29,388 bases of DNA from an uncultured Lachnospiraceae bacterium (GTDB lineage Bacteria > Bacillota > Clostridia > Lachnospirales > Lachnospiraceae), in assembly GCA_910583615.1 (NCBI GenBank), contig CAJTXP010000049.1, positions 1 through 29,388 of the forward strand. The letters are read 5' to 3'. A program made the position numbers and the translations under genes. Numbering within the stretch: position 1 is the stretch's first letter; each line of letters starts with the position of its first letter. This document shows positions 1 to 8,687 of the stretch, piece after piece. The notes beneath the pieces were generated by a model. That model made no database searches. It was not told where the DNA came from and was given only the letters and a program-made list of their open reading frames with translations.

Positions 1-91
1 TCAAAGTAGTTTTTGAGGTGCTTATTTCGGATTTTTTCACCCTCCGAAGTGAACATGAAATGCTTCGCAAAGTGCCTAAAATAAAGGATTT

Positions 92-1453
92 CTACGAGGT
101 TTTCTTTTGTATCAACACAATAGTCTCGACGTGCACCGTCCACGCAAACATATCGCACCCCTTCACTTTCCTCACTTCATACCCTTCTCCGCAAAGGTAC
201 TTCAGGTCCCGCGCCAGCGTTGCACTGTCACAGCTCACATAGACGATCCGCTCCGGCTGCATCTTCACCATGGTTTCCAGCGCCGCCTGATCGCATCCTT
301 TCCTGGGCGGGTCCACCACAATGACATCTGCGTGAATTCCCTCTTCCTCATACAGCTTAGGCAGCACTTCTTCTGCCTTTCCCACGAAGAACTCCACATT
401 CTCTGTCCCGTTCATCTCTGCATTCCTTCCGGCATCCGCAATCGCCTCCGGCACGATTTCTACTCCATACACTTTTCCTGCCTTTTTCGCCAGAAAAAGC
501 GAGATCGTCCCGATTCCGCAGTACAGATCCCATACGGTTTCATGGCCGGTCAGTCCTGCGTATTCCAACACCGTATCATAGAGCTTCTCCGTCTGTACCG
601 GATTCACCTGATAAAAAGACAGCGGGGATATCTGATACCACACGTCCCGGATACAGTCTGTAATATATTCCTGCCCCCAGACCGGGATCAGTTCTGTTCC
701 CAAAATCACATTTGTATTTTTCATATTCACGTTGATCAGGATGCTCGTCATTCCCGGAATCTCCTGAAGCGATTTTGCCAGCTCGTCCGCCGCCTTCAGG
801 CTCTTCCCGTTCAAAACCAGACAGACCATGATCTCCCCTGTGGCAAAGCCCTTCCGCGTCAGCACATGCCGCAACAGGCCCGTCCCGGTCTTCTCCTCAT
901 ACGCCGGTATGTGATATTTCTCCATATGTGACAGGACCTTTTCCAGTATCTCCTGATTCTCTTCTGTTCCAAGCCGGCAATCCATACATGGAATGATCGC
1001 ATGGCTGTGCGCTGCATAGAACCCGGTCACTGTCCTGCCGTCCCTGTCCGCCCCAAACGGAAACTGCGCCTTATTGCGGTATCGCCACGGATTCTCCATC
1101 CCCATGACCTCAGGCTTCTCTATCCCTTCCAGTCCGCCGATCCGAATCAGATGATTCTGAATCTTTTTTGCCTTAAAATCCAGCTGCGCCTCGTAGTCCA
1201 TCGCCTGAAGCTGACAGCCGCCGCACTGTCTTGCACAGGCACATCCTGGTTCCCGCCTGACTTTTGACGATTCCACGATCTCCATCAGCCGGGCATAACC
1301 GTAATGTTTCTTCATCTTCATGATCTTCGCATCCACCGTGTCCCCGATCACCGCATCCTTTACAAAAAATGTAAAACCCTCCAGCTTTCCGATTCCTTCC
1401 CCATCCACGCTCATATCCTCTATCTTCAATCGGATCCGATCATTCTTCTGCAT
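92..1453 (-). CDS. rlmD: 23S rRNA (uracil-5-)-methyltransferase, RlmD/RumA family
   Basis: This is a SAM-dependent methyltransferase predicted to make 5-methyluridine in 23S rRNA. The 453-residue protein begins with a TRAM RNA-binding domain (about residues 3-60). A cysteine cluster follows (C71, C73, C77, C80, with a further CxxC near residue 157), which in this family ligates a [4Fe-4S] centre. The C-terminal Rossmann methyltransferase domain carries the SAM loop DLYCGIGTISLFL, the motif DPPRKGCD and the nucleophile C408 in VYVSCDSATLARDL. The length is normal for Gram-positive members, where one enzyme often modifies both U747 and U1939 (RlmCD). The ATG has an AAGGAG site 8 nt upstream. 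The gene lies downstream of yhaM on the same strand after a 203-bp gap. The protein ends soon after the conserved HVETIVL, a short but plausible C terminus. Confidence 0.95.
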   Translation of the reverse strand: MQKNDRIRLKIEDMSVDGEGIGKLEGFTFFVKDAVIGDTVDAKIMKMKKHYGYARLMEIVESSKVRREPGCACARQCGGCQLQAMDYEAQLDFKAKKIQNHLIRIGGLEGIEKPEVMGMENPWRYRNKAQFPFGADRDGRTVTGFYAAHSHAIIPCMDCRLGTEENQEILEKVLSHMEKYHIPAYEEKTGTGLLRHVLTRKGFATGEIMVCLVLNGKSLKAADELAKSLQEIPGMTSILINVNMKNTNVILGTELIPVWGQEYITDCIRDVWYQISPLSFYQVNPVQTEKLYDTVLEYAGLTGHETVWDLYCGIGTISLFLAKKAGKVYGVEIVPEAIADAGRNAEMNGTENVEFFVGKAEEVLPKLYEEEGIHADVIVVDPPRKGCDQAALETMVKMQPERIVYVSCDSATLARDLKYLCGEGYEVRKVKGCDMFAWTVHVETIVLIQKKTS

Positions 1454-1487
1454 TTTAATCTCCTTTCAGCGCCATTTATATAATACA

Positions 1488-1516
1488 GGCGAAGCTGGCA
1501 TCGTGCCGGCTCCGCC
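1488..1516 (-). terminator. Hairpin between yhaM and rlmD, possible weak terminator
   Basis: A 12-bp imperfect inverted repeat (1488-1499 with 1505-1516, 5-nt loop) lies in the 203-bp gap between yhaM and rlmD. In the minus-strand RNA 11 of 12 positions pair, including one G-U. The sequence after it on that strand is TGTATTATAT rather than a clean U tract, so it would be a poor intrinsic terminator and may instead be an intercistronic structure. I see no coding potential in the rest of the gap. Confidence 0.35.
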
Positions 1517-1656
1517 CTGTTTTCCAGACCTGTATCCTCGCTGTTTGAATCCTGCAGTTTGAACTGCCTGTTATGGGCGGCTCTTCCGGAAATCTCATGA
1601 AAGAGTGACCCGACCGTTCTCCAGTATAACCTGCGCCAAAATCGGTGCGGGTAATA

Positions 1657-2604
1657 CTAAGCCTTCCCTGTGCGCCGGATATTGGACTCAAACAGCCGGT
1701 TATATCCAAGCCACCCCTGGTTGTCTCCGCCCGCTTTCAGCGCCTCCATCATCATCTGCATATGCGCATCCGTATTATCTGCAAAATTCAGCGCCACCGC
1801 TTCCAGAAGCGCCGGTTTTTTCGGAGAACCATACTCCAGTTCCCCATGATGTGAAAGAATGCAGTGTTTCAGCTCATTTCCAAGCCTTACCGGAAAACCC
1901 GGGATCCTGCGCATTCTTTCTCCGATCATCTCCGCGCCGATCATGATGTGCCCGAGAAGCTGCCCTGCGTCTGTGTAATCATTTGCCGGAAAAGGAGACA
2001 GTTCATACACCTTGCCGATATCATGGCACATGGCCGCCGTATACAGAAGATCTGCATTCAACAGAGGATATGCCTGCACATAATACTCGCACAGTCTGGT
2101 AACGCTCAGCGTATGTTCCAGGAGTCCTCCCACAAATCCATGATGGACGCTCTTGGCGGCGCTGCTGAATTTGAAGGCCTTCACGAAAGCAGTATCCTCC
2201 ACGAAAATGCCCTGCAGAAGCTGCCGGAGATACGGACTCTCCACCCGGTCCACGAACCTGAGAAGTTCCGCATACATCGCTTCAATGTCTTTCCCGCTTA
2301 CCGGAAGATAATCCGACGGATGATACTCTCCTTCCTGTGCTTTGCGCACCCTCTTGACATTCAGCTGAATCTGTCCCTGAAAGCTTGTCACATCCGCCAC
2401 AATATCCACATAGTCCAGACTCTCGAACGCTTCGATCCCTCTGGAATTCGGATCCCATATCTTGGCATCCGCAGTTCCTGTCTTATCCTGAAGCACCACA
2501 TTTTCATAAGTTTTCCCGGCCTTTGTCAAAGCTGTCTGTCGGGATTTACACAAATAGATGCCGGTAACACGCTCGCCCTCCCGCAAAGCTTCGATGTATT
2601 TCAT
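1657..2604 (-). CDS. yhaM: 3'-5' exoribonuclease YhaM family (OB-fold + HD domain)
   Basis: The 315-residue protein matches YhaM in domain order and size. An N-terminal OB-fold nucleic-acid-binding domain covers about residues 1-90 (VVLQDKTGTADAKIW is typical), followed by a metal-dependent HD phosphohydrolase domain. Likely metal ligands are H154/H155, H164 and the pair H194-D195 in AAMCHDIGKVYE, with a further HH in ILSHHGELEYGSPKKP. The family degrades RNA 3' to 5' and takes part in mRNA end trimming and turnover in Firmicutes. The start ATG follows GGGAGAG by a short spacer. It sits 18 bp after the HtrA-like gene and probably shares the promoter at 3959-3987. Confidence 0.93.
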   Translation of the reverse strand: MKYIEALREGERVTGIYLCKSRQTALTKAGKTYENVVLQDKTGTADAKIWDPNSRGIEAFESLDYVDIVADVTSFQGQIQLNVKRVRKAQEGEYHPSDYLPVSGKDIEAMYAELLRFVDRVESPYLRQLLQGIFVEDTAFVKAFKFSSAAKSVHHGFVGGLLEHTLSVTRLCEYYVQAYPLLNADLLYTAAMCHDIGKVYELSPFPANDYTDAGQLLGHIMIGAEMIGERMRRIPGFPVRLGNELKHCILSHHGELEYGSPKKPALLEAVALNFADNTDAHMQMMMEALKAGGDNQGWLGYNRLFESNIRRTGKA

Positions 2605-2622
2605 ATCGCTCTCCCATTCTCC

Positions 2623-3876
2623 CTATTCTAATATTTTCAGATTCACGGACATCTCCAGTTCCTGATATATGGTTTTATTCAGGCGCTGGCAGATGACCTG
2701 GATATTCTGTTCGTTGGAACACTTCATCAATATGGTCGTTATATCCTTCAGATTGGTGACAGTCTGGCCGCTGATCCCGGTAATAATATCTCCTGGCTGA
2801 ATTCCGGCTTCAATGGCAGGAGAATCCATCGCCACATCCGATACATATACTCCGATTGGGATTCCCTCTGTTTCCGATACGGCAGTTGTCACATCCGCCC
2901 CTGTGATCCCCATATATACTATGTCCTGATTATTGGATAGATGCTCGATCACTTCCATAATATCTGAAATTCCATAAGCCTGAATCGTTCCGATCTGTCC
3001 CACGACTTCATGCTGCTCCTGAATCAGGCCGATGATCTTGCCGCTCCAGCTGATCAGAATCCCGCTCCCGGAACGGGATTTCACCATATCTGTTGTAAGA
3101 ACATGATAACTTCCATCATACAGGCCTGCCGTCTGAGATACCGAGGTCAGATTCCCGTACAGGATGGAACCATAATATCCGCCCGGACTTCCCACTGCAA
3201 TAACCGGTTCTCCGTTCCTGACATTCCTGGAAGAACCGATATCCGCATAGGCGATAATTTCTCTCGTGCTTTCCGAAATATCGCTCAGATTTACACTGAG
3301 TACCGCAAGTCCTGTATTCCTGTCATATTTTTTTAAAACGGCCGACGCCGTTGAATGGTCATAAAAAGTAACCTGGAGACTTTCACTGCCTTCAACCTTC
3401 TCATAACCGGTCAGAATCAGAAGTTCCATTCCGTTGTCTTCTATAATCACTCCTGATACGGCGCTCTGACTTGTATAAGTCTCATCGAACCAGTCCGTAT
3501 TGGTAGTCACTGCCAGAACATTTACCAGACTCTTCTCCGCCTGCCCGCCGACCTGCATCAGCTGCTGGTACATCTTTTTATAATCCTCAAGCTCAATGCT
3601 GACCTGCTCTGTAATATACACTGTGGATTCTTCCGATGTTTCTTCAGGCTGTTCTTCCGGTTCCGGAAGCGTAACAGGCTGCACTTCCGGCTGTTCCGTC
3701 TGCAGGGCCAGATGCGGAGCAGCGACAAGCCATACCGCAAGCGCCGCCAGTGCAAATAACGCCCCTGAAACTGCAGACCATACAAGGCGATGCATAATCC
3801 GGCTCTGGTACAGTCTTTTCTGTTTGACCGTCTCCTGAATAAATGACAGGTTCCGGTTTCCTTTTTCTTCCGCCAT
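2623..3876 (-). CDS. Membrane-anchored HtrA/DegP-like PDZ protein, probable pseudoprotease
   Basis: The 417-residue protein has a cytoplasmic N terminus, one membrane segment (about residues 31-53), an acidic Glu/Pro linker (60-92), a trypsin-like fold region (about 115-310) and a C-terminal PDZ domain (about 318-413, with AIEAGIQPGDIITGISG). This is the layout of Gram-positive HtrA surface proteases. The catalytic motifs are not kept. The TNxHV histidine motif is replaced by LTGYEKVEG (155-163). The aspartate of T-D-L-A-V-L is Gly189 (NTGLAVL). The GNSGG serine motif reads SRSGSGIL (267-274), with Gly at the aligned Ser position. If the alignment is right, the protein cannot act as a serine protease and may instead bind peptides or act as a scaffold. 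The ATG follows GGGGG at a 5-nt spacing. It is first in an operon with yhaM. Confidence 0.85.
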   Translation of the reverse strand: MAEEKGNRNLSFIQETVKQKRLYQSRIMHRLVWSAVSGALFALAALAVWLVAAPHLALQTEQPEVQPVTLPEPEEQPEETSEESTVYITEQVSIELEDYKKMYQQLMQVGGQAEKSLVNVLAVTTNTDWFDETYTSQSAVSGVIIEDNGMELLILTGYEKVEGSESLQVTFYDHSTASAVLKKYDRNTGLAVLSVNLSDISESTREIIAYADIGSSRNVRNGEPVIAVGSPGGYYGSILYGNLTSVSQTAGLYDGSYHVLTTDMVKSRSGSGILISWSGKIIGLIQEQHEVVGQIGTIQAYGISDIMEVIEHLSNNQDIVYMGITGADVTTAVSETEGIPIGVYVSDVAMDSPAIEAGIQPGDIITGISGQTVTNLKDITTILMKCSNEQNIQVICQRLNKTIYQELEMSVNLKILE

Positions 3877-3958
3877 AAGAACCCCCGCATTCCGCGCTCA
3901 TAACCCTGCCATACAGAAGAATGCCCTGTTTCTGCACGGCTTTTTTACTGTCGTGAAT

Positions 3959-3987
3959 ATTATACCTGATTTTTTCAGACGTGTCCA
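3959..3987 (-). promoter_or_regulatory. Sigma-A type promoter for the htrA-like/yhaM operon
   Basis: On the minus strand TGGACA (-35, 3982-3987) and TATAAT (-10, 3959-3964) are separated by exactly 17 bp. The -10 is a perfect consensus and the -35 matches 5 of 6. The start of transcription would fall about 75 nt before the htrA-like ATG. Confidence 0.75.
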
Positions 3988-4020
3988 CTAAATGAAACGG
4001 AAAATCCGGCAACTTCTTCT

Positions 4021-4048
4021 TTTCAATCCTGGATAAATGCGGTATGAT
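4021..4048 (+). promoter_or_regulatory. mutS2: Probable sigma-A promoter for mutS2
   Basis: TTTCAA (4021-4026) and TATGAT (4043-4048) are 16 bp apart, just upstream of mutS2 and divergent from the htrA-like promoter. The mutS2 ribosome binding site AGGAGG is at 4061-4066, so the leader would be only about 17 nt. Confidence 0.55.
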
Positions 4049-4071
4049 AGTTGTATTGACAGGAGGATTTT

Positions 4072-6444
4072 ATGAATCAGAAAGCATTAAAAAAACTGGA
4101 ATATGATAAGATTGTCCATATACTGGCAGAGCATGCCGCATCTGCCGGTGCAAAAGAGCTCTGTGAAACGCTCATGCCTTCCGATTCTCTTGCAGATATC
4201 GTACAGGCGCAGACAGAGACAGCGGACGCGCTTCGGCGCATTTACCGGAAAGGAAGCCTGTCCTTTGGAGGGATCCGGGATATCCGCGGCTCTGTCAAAA
4301 GGCTGGAGATCGGAGGCATCCTTGGTATGGGAGAACTTCTTCAGATCATGTCGCTTCTGGAGACAGCCGGAAAAGTAAAACAGTACGGACAGCGGGATTC
4401 TGATGAAGAAGCGAAGGATTCCCTGGACGAATCCTTTGAGCTTCTGGAGCCGCTCGTTTCTCTCTCCGGAGAGATCCGGCGCTGTATCCTTGCAGAGGAT
4501 GCCATGGCGGATGATGCCAGCAGCGCCCTGCTCCAGGTCCGCCGTTCCATGAGGCAGATGAACGACAGGGTACACAGCACTTTGAATTCCATGGTAAACG
4601 GATCCGCCCGCACCTATCTTCAGGACCCGGTCATTACCATGCGCGACGGACGGTACTGCCTGCCGGTAAAGTCAGAATACCGGGGACAGGTGCCCGGCAT
4701 GATCCATGACCAGAGTTCTACTGGTTCCACGCTGTTTATCGAACCCATGGCCGTTGTAAAGCTGAATAATGATTACAAAGAACTTAAGATCCGGGAACAG
4801 CGGGAAATGGAGAAAGTTCTGGCAGCGCTCAGCGAGAATGCAGCAGGATACATGGAACTGATTGCAGAAAATTATCAGCTTTTAGTACGCCTTGATTTTA
4901 TCTTTGCCAAAGCCATGCTTGCCAAAGACATGAATGCAACCATGCCCGTTTTCAACACTGAGGGCAGGATTCATATCAAGGACGGGCGCCATCCGCTTCT
5001 GGATCCGAAAAAAGTAGTTCCCACCAATATCCGTCTGGGAAAGGATTTTGACCTGCTTATCATCACAGGCCCCAATACCGGCGGAAAAACTGTTTCTCTG
5101 AAAACCGTAGGGCTTTTTACGCTTATGGGGCAGGCAGGCCTTCACATTCCGGCTTTTGACCGGTCTGAACTGGCAGTCTTTGACCGGATTTTTGCAGACA
5201 TCGGAGACGAACAGAGCATTGAACAGAGCCTGAGTACGTTCTCCTCCCATATGAGCAACATCGTATCCATACTGAAAGAAGCCACTCTGGATTCTCTTGT
5301 TCTGTTCGATGAGCTTGGAGCCGGCACGGACCCCACGGAAGGAGCAGCTCTTGCCATCTCCATCCTGGATCATCTGCACCGGCAGGGCATCCGTACCATG
5401 GCAACGACCCATTACAGTGAGCTGAAAGTCTATGCCCTCTCTACAGAAGGCGTGGAAAATGCCTGCTGTGAATTCGATGTTGAATCCCTGCGTCCTACTT
5501 ATCGCCTTCTCATCGGTATTCCCGGCAAAAGCAATGCATTTGCCATCTCGTCAAGGCTCGGACTTCCCGGTTTTCTGATCGAGGAAGCCAGAAAGCAGAT
5601 CAGCGCTCAGGACGAAAGCTTTGAAGACGTCATTGCCGAACTGGAAAACAGCCGGGTCACACTGGAAAAGGAGCAGCTTGAAATCGCCCGTTACAAAGAA
5701 GAGATCCGAACGCTCCGCAATGCGCTTCAGAAAAAACAGAACCGCATTGATGAACAAAAGGAAAAGATCCTGAAGGAAGCCAACGAAAAAGCCAGCGCCA
5801 TCCTGCAGGAAGCAAAGGAATATGCAGATGAGACCATGAAGAACTTCCATAAGTTCGGCAGAGAAGGTATCTCTGCCAAAGAGATGGAAGCAGAACGGGC
5901 ACGTCTCAGAGAGAAAATCAAATCTACAGAAAGCCGGATACAGCCAGGCATTCAGAAACCGAAAAAAAAGGTAAAGGCTGCTTCTCTGCATATCGGCGAC
6001 CGGGTAAAGGTCTTAAGCCTGAATCTGGAAGGAACCGTCAGTACCCTGCCAGGTCCCAAAGGAGACCTGTTTGTACAGATGGGCATTCTCCGCTCACAGG
6101 TCCATATCAGTGATCTGGAATATATTGGAGAAGCAGAGCTTCCAAAAGGTGTAAAGACCTCTTCTGGCAGCGGCAAAATCAAGATGTCCAAATCCGCCCT
6201 GGTCAGTACCGAGATCAACCTGATCGGTATGACAGTAGATGAGGCTCTCGGCCATCTGGACAAATATCTGGACGACGCTTATCTGGCTCACGTACCCAGT
6301 GTCCGGATCGTCCACGGAAAAGGCACCGGCGCCCTCAGAAATGCCGTCCAGCAGCACTTAAGACGCAGCAAATATGTGAAAAGCTTCCGCCTTGGCTCCC
6401 TGGGAGAGGGAGATGCCGGTGTGACCATTGCGGAATTTAAATGA
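4072..6444 (+). CDS. mutS2: MutS2 family DNA/ribosome-associated ATPase with Smr domain
   Basis: The 790-residue protein has the full MutS2 architecture: MutS-like core and clamp helices (about 1-310), an ABC-type ATPase domain with Walker A GPNTGGKT (333-340) and Walker B LVLFDELGAGTDPTEGAAL (about 410-428), a long charged coiled coil (about 515-620) and a C-terminal Smr nuclease domain (about 714-790) with HGKGTGALR. MutS2 lacks the MutS mismatch-recognition domain. Described roles are suppression of homologous recombination and, in Bacillus, resolving collided ribosomes. The start has a perfect AGGAGG with 5-nt spacing. All key motifs are intact. A two-component system follows after 97 bp, perhaps in the same transcript. 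Confidence 0.97.
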   Translation: MNQKALKKLEYDKIVHILAEHAASAGAKELCETLMPSDSLADIVQAQTETADALRRIYRKGSLSFGGIRDIRGSVKRLEIGGILGMGELLQIMSLLETAGKVKQYGQRDSDEEAKDSLDESFELLEPLVSLSGEIRRCILAEDAMADDASSALLQVRRSMRQMNDRVHSTLNSMVNGSARTYLQDPVITMRDGRYCLPVKSEYRGQVPGMIHDQSSTGSTLFIEPMAVVKLNNDYKELKIREQREMEKVLAALSENAAGYMELIAENYQLLVRLDFIFAKAMLAKDMNATMPVFNTEGRIHIKDGRHPLLDPKKVVPTNIRLGKDFDLLIITGPNTGGKTVSLKTVGLFTLMGQAGLHIPAFDRSELAVFDRIFADIGDEQSIEQSLSTFSSHMSNIVSILKEATLDSLVLFDELGAGTDPTEGAALAISILDHLHRQGIRTMATTHYSELKVYALSTEGVENACCEFDVESLRPTYRLLIGIPGKSNAFAISSRLGLPGFLIEEARKQISAQDESFEDVIAELENSRVTLEKEQLEIARYKEEIRTLRNALQKKQNRIDEQKEKILKEANEKASAILQEAKEYADETMKNFHKFGREGISAKEMEAERARLREKIKSTESRIQPGIQKPKKKVKAASLHIGDRVKVLSLNLEGTVSTLPGPKGDLFVQMGILRSQVHISDLEYIGEAELPKGVKTSSGSGKIKMSKSALVSTEINLIGMTVDEALGHLDKYLDDAYLAHVPSVRIVHGKGTGALRNAVQQHLRRSKYVKSFRLGSLGEGDAGVTIAEFK

Positions 6445-6466
6445 TACCCACAGTAAAATCAGTAAC

Positions 6467-6517
6467 CGTATCCGTCCCGAAATCCTTCCGGACAGGAAGC
6501 ATTCCCGGACGGATGCG
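6467..6517 (+). repeat. Nested inverted repeat between mutS2 and the response regulator
   Basis: Outer arms ATCCGTCC (6470-6477) and GGACGGAT (6507-6514) pair perfectly and extend with CG/CG across one mismatch. Inside them AATcCTTCC and GGAAGcATT form a second stem around a 5-nt GGACA loop. The whole structure fills half of the 97-bp gap and ends 12 nt before the ribosome binding site of the regulator gene. There is no U tract on the plus strand, so it is not an obvious terminator. It could be an operator, an RNA processing site or a translational control element. Confidence 0.5.
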
Positions 6518-6541
6518 AAACTTGAATCAGGAGAAAACCAC

Positions 6542-7237
6542 ATGCCATCCAAGCAGAAAATACTAATCGTAGACGACGATGCCAATATTGCAGAACTGAT
6601 ATCCCTGTATCTGACCAAAGAATTTTATGAAGTACAGATCGTAGAAGACGGAGAACAGGCGCTGCAGATCTTCAATACCTTTCAGCCCAATCTGATTCTT
6701 CTGGATCTGATGCTGCCCGGCATGGACGGGTACCAGGTCTGCCGGGAGATCCGTACCAGGTCTGACACTCCAATTATTATGCTCTCAGCCAAGGGCGAAG
6801 TTTTTGACAAGGTTCTGGGACTGGAACTGGGAGCGGATGATTACATGATCAAACCCTTTGATTCCAAAGAGCTGGTAGCAAGGGTCAAGGCTGTTCTGCG
6901 CCGTTTTCAGCCCGCCAGGGCAGACGCCGCTCCTGCTTCCAAACTGGTACAGTATCCGGACCTGATTATCAATCAAAGCAACTATTCGGTTGTCTACCGG
7001 GGAAAAACGGTGGAGATGCCGCCCAAGGAACTGGAGCTTCTCTTCTTCCTGGCCTCTTCGCCGAACCAGGTCTTTACAAGAGAGCAGCTTCTGGACCATA
7101 TCTGGGGTTATGAATATATTGGAGACACCAGAACAGTTGACGTACACATTAAAAGGCTGAGAGAAAAGATCAAGGATCACGAATCATGGCGGCTTGCGAC
7201 TGTCTGGGGAATCGGTTACAAATTTGAGGTAAAATGA
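6542..7237 (+). CDS. OmpR/PhoB-family response regulator
   Basis: The 231-residue protein has an N-terminal receiver domain (acidic pocket D11-D13, phosphoacceptor D55 in LLDLMLPGMDG, the switch Ser in MLSAKG and the conserved Lys in MIKPFD). A C-terminal winged-helix DNA-binding domain follows (about 130-231, with PPKELELLFFLA and TVDVHIKRLREKI). I placed the start at 6542 because AGGAG lies 8 nt upstream (6529-6533) and the protein then starts directly at the receiver fold. An upstream ATG at 6428 would overlap the end of mutS2 and add a non-homologous tail. It shares 4 bp (ATGA) with the sensor kinase gene, so the two are translationally coupled partners. The signal it serves cannot be read from sequence. 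Confidence 0.95.
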   Translation: MPSKQKILIVDDDANIAELISLYLTKEFYEVQIVEDGEQALQIFNTFQPNLILLDLMLPGMDGYQVCREIRTRSDTPIIMLSAKGEVFDKVLGLELGADDYMIKPFDSKELVARVKAVLRRFQPARADAAPASKLVQYPDLIINQSNYSVVYRGKTVEMPPKELELLFFLASSPNQVFTREQLLDHIWGYEYIGDTRTVDVHIKRLREKIKDHESWRLATVWGIGYKFEVK

Positions 7238-8670
7238 TGCGTCTCTCACTGAATATTAAATATTTTCTCACGTTTCTGATTTTTGGTCTCTGCTGCTTTC
7301 TGTGCATTTCCACCATTGCCTCGCAGCTCATGATGAACAATGCCATATCCACGAAAGCTGCTGATTTTTATCAGGAAGGTATCTGGCTGACGGATCAGTA
7401 TGTAGGCAGTTACTTCGAGAAACAGGAGGACCGGAAAGCACGTGAAGCCATCCAGTCGCAGCTTTCCTCTCTGGATGTCTATCTGGACGCCCGTATCTGG
7501 CTCATCAGCCGGGACGGAGAGCGGATCCTGGATTCCCGCGCTTTGGACGCCCAGCAGGAACGGCTGCCCATACCCGAATTCAATTCCGTGCTTCCCGGCG
7601 GGAAATACTATATGATCGGTGATTTCTTCGGCATGTTTTCCGAAGACACATTAAGTGTGCTGGTTCCCGTGTCACATAATTATCATGTGCGCGGATATAT
7701 CGCCATCCACACTCCCATGTCTGTCATTGTCCGTGACAAGGAAGGATATCTGTTCTCCTTCTATGTCACGATGGTCCTGCTCCTGGGACTTGCCTTTCTT
7801 TTTGCCGCCTCCAACTGGCTCATGGTCTTTCGTCCCATCCGGCGCATGCGCAAAGGCGCAGGAGAATATGCACTCGGCAATTACAGTACCCCGATCCATC
7901 TGAATCGGGAAGATGAACTGGGATTTCTTGCAGATACCATGGATTTTATGGCACAGTCCCTGAAGGATCAGGACGAGGATCAGAGAAAACTGATTTCCAA
8001 CATCTCTCATGATTTCCGATCCCCTCTGACCTCCATCAAGGGCTACATTGAGGCCATGCTCGACGGCACGATTCCTTTTGAAATGCAGGAAAAATATCTG
8101 AATATCGTTCTTCGGGAAACCGAACGCCTGACCAAGCTGACCAGCGGTCTTCTGGTGCTCAATTCCATAGATCCAAAACAGAACCGCCTGTCCAAAAGCC
8201 GTTTTGATATCAATACCGTGATCAAAAACACTGCCGCGGCATTTGAAGGGACCTGCACTTCCAAACGAATCTTTATAGAACTGCTGTTCACTGACTGGGA
8301 ATCCTATGTCTATGCTGATATGGGAAAGATTCAGCAGGTGCTTTACAATCTGATTGACAACGCCATCAAATTCAGCCAGCCGGATTCTGTCATTACCATA
8401 GAGACCACCACAAAATATGAGAAAATATTCGTCTCCGTCCGCGACACCGGAATCGGCATTCCAAAAGACAGCCTGAATAAAATATGGGAGCGTTTTTATA
8501 AATCAGACGCATCCAGAGGAAAGGATAAATCCGGCACCGGACTCGGACTTGCCATTGTAAAAGAGATTCTCCAGCTTCACAATGAAAATATCAATGTGAT
8601 CAGCACAGAAGGAGTGGGAACGGAGTTTATTTTCTCACTGAACCGGGCTGCGGAAAATGAAAACGAATGA
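7234..8670 (+). CDS. Membrane sensor histidine kinase
   Basis: This 478-residue kinase is the partner of the preceding regulator. It has a first membrane helix (about residues 8-30), an extracytoplasmic sensor of about 140 residues, a second membrane helix (about 173-196), a HAMP linker (about 197-250) and a HisKA domain with the phosphorylated H259 in SNISHDFRSPLTSIKGY. The HATPase domain carries the N box NLIDNAIKF, G1 box DTGIGIP, F box WERFYKSD and G2 box GTGLGLAIVKE. All boxes are intact, so it should be active. The order regulator then kinase and the HAMP topology resemble PhoR/VicK-type kinases, but the extracellular domain is not one I can assign to a ligand. The gene ends 17 bp before the convergent MATE gene. 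Confidence 0.95.
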   Translation: MMRLSLNIKYFLTFLIFGLCCFLCISTIASQLMMNNAISTKAADFYQEGIWLTDQYVGSYFEKQEDRKAREAIQSQLSSLDVYLDARIWLISRDGERILDSRALDAQQERLPIPEFNSVLPGGKYYMIGDFFGMFSEDTLSVLVPVSHNYHVRGYIAIHTPMSVIVRDKEGYLFSFYVTMVLLLGLAFLFAASNWLMVFRPIRRMRKGAGEYALGNYSTPIHLNREDELGFLADTMDFMAQSLKDQDEDQRKLISNISHDFRSPLTSIKGYIEAMLDGTIPFEMQEKYLNIVLRETERLTKLTSGLLVLNSIDPKQNRLSKSRFDINTVIKNTAAAFEGTCTSKRIFIELLFTDWESYVYADMGKIQQVLYNLIDNAIKFSQPDSVITIETTTKYEKIFVSVRDTGIGIPKDSLNKIWERFYKSDASRGKDKSGTGLGLAIVKEILQLHNENINVISTEGVGTEFIFSLNRAAENENE

Positions 8671-8687
8671 TAAAAACAGCTTTCAGA

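Noticed and set aside
1..91. Possible integrative-element end after the rlmD 3' end
   Set aside because: The 3' end of rumA/rlmD genes is a known integration site in streptococci, but the 91 bp here show no recombinase, no convincing att repeat and no match to the right end of the window.
1476..1709. 77-codon minus-strand frame between yhaM and rlmD
   Set aside because: It overlaps the end of yhaM, contains the intergenic hairpin and has no ribosome site or recognisable domain.
6428..6541. N-terminal extension of the response regulator
   Set aside because: It overlaps mutS2 and runs through the palindrome; the ATG at 6542 has a proper ribosome site and starts at the receiver domain.
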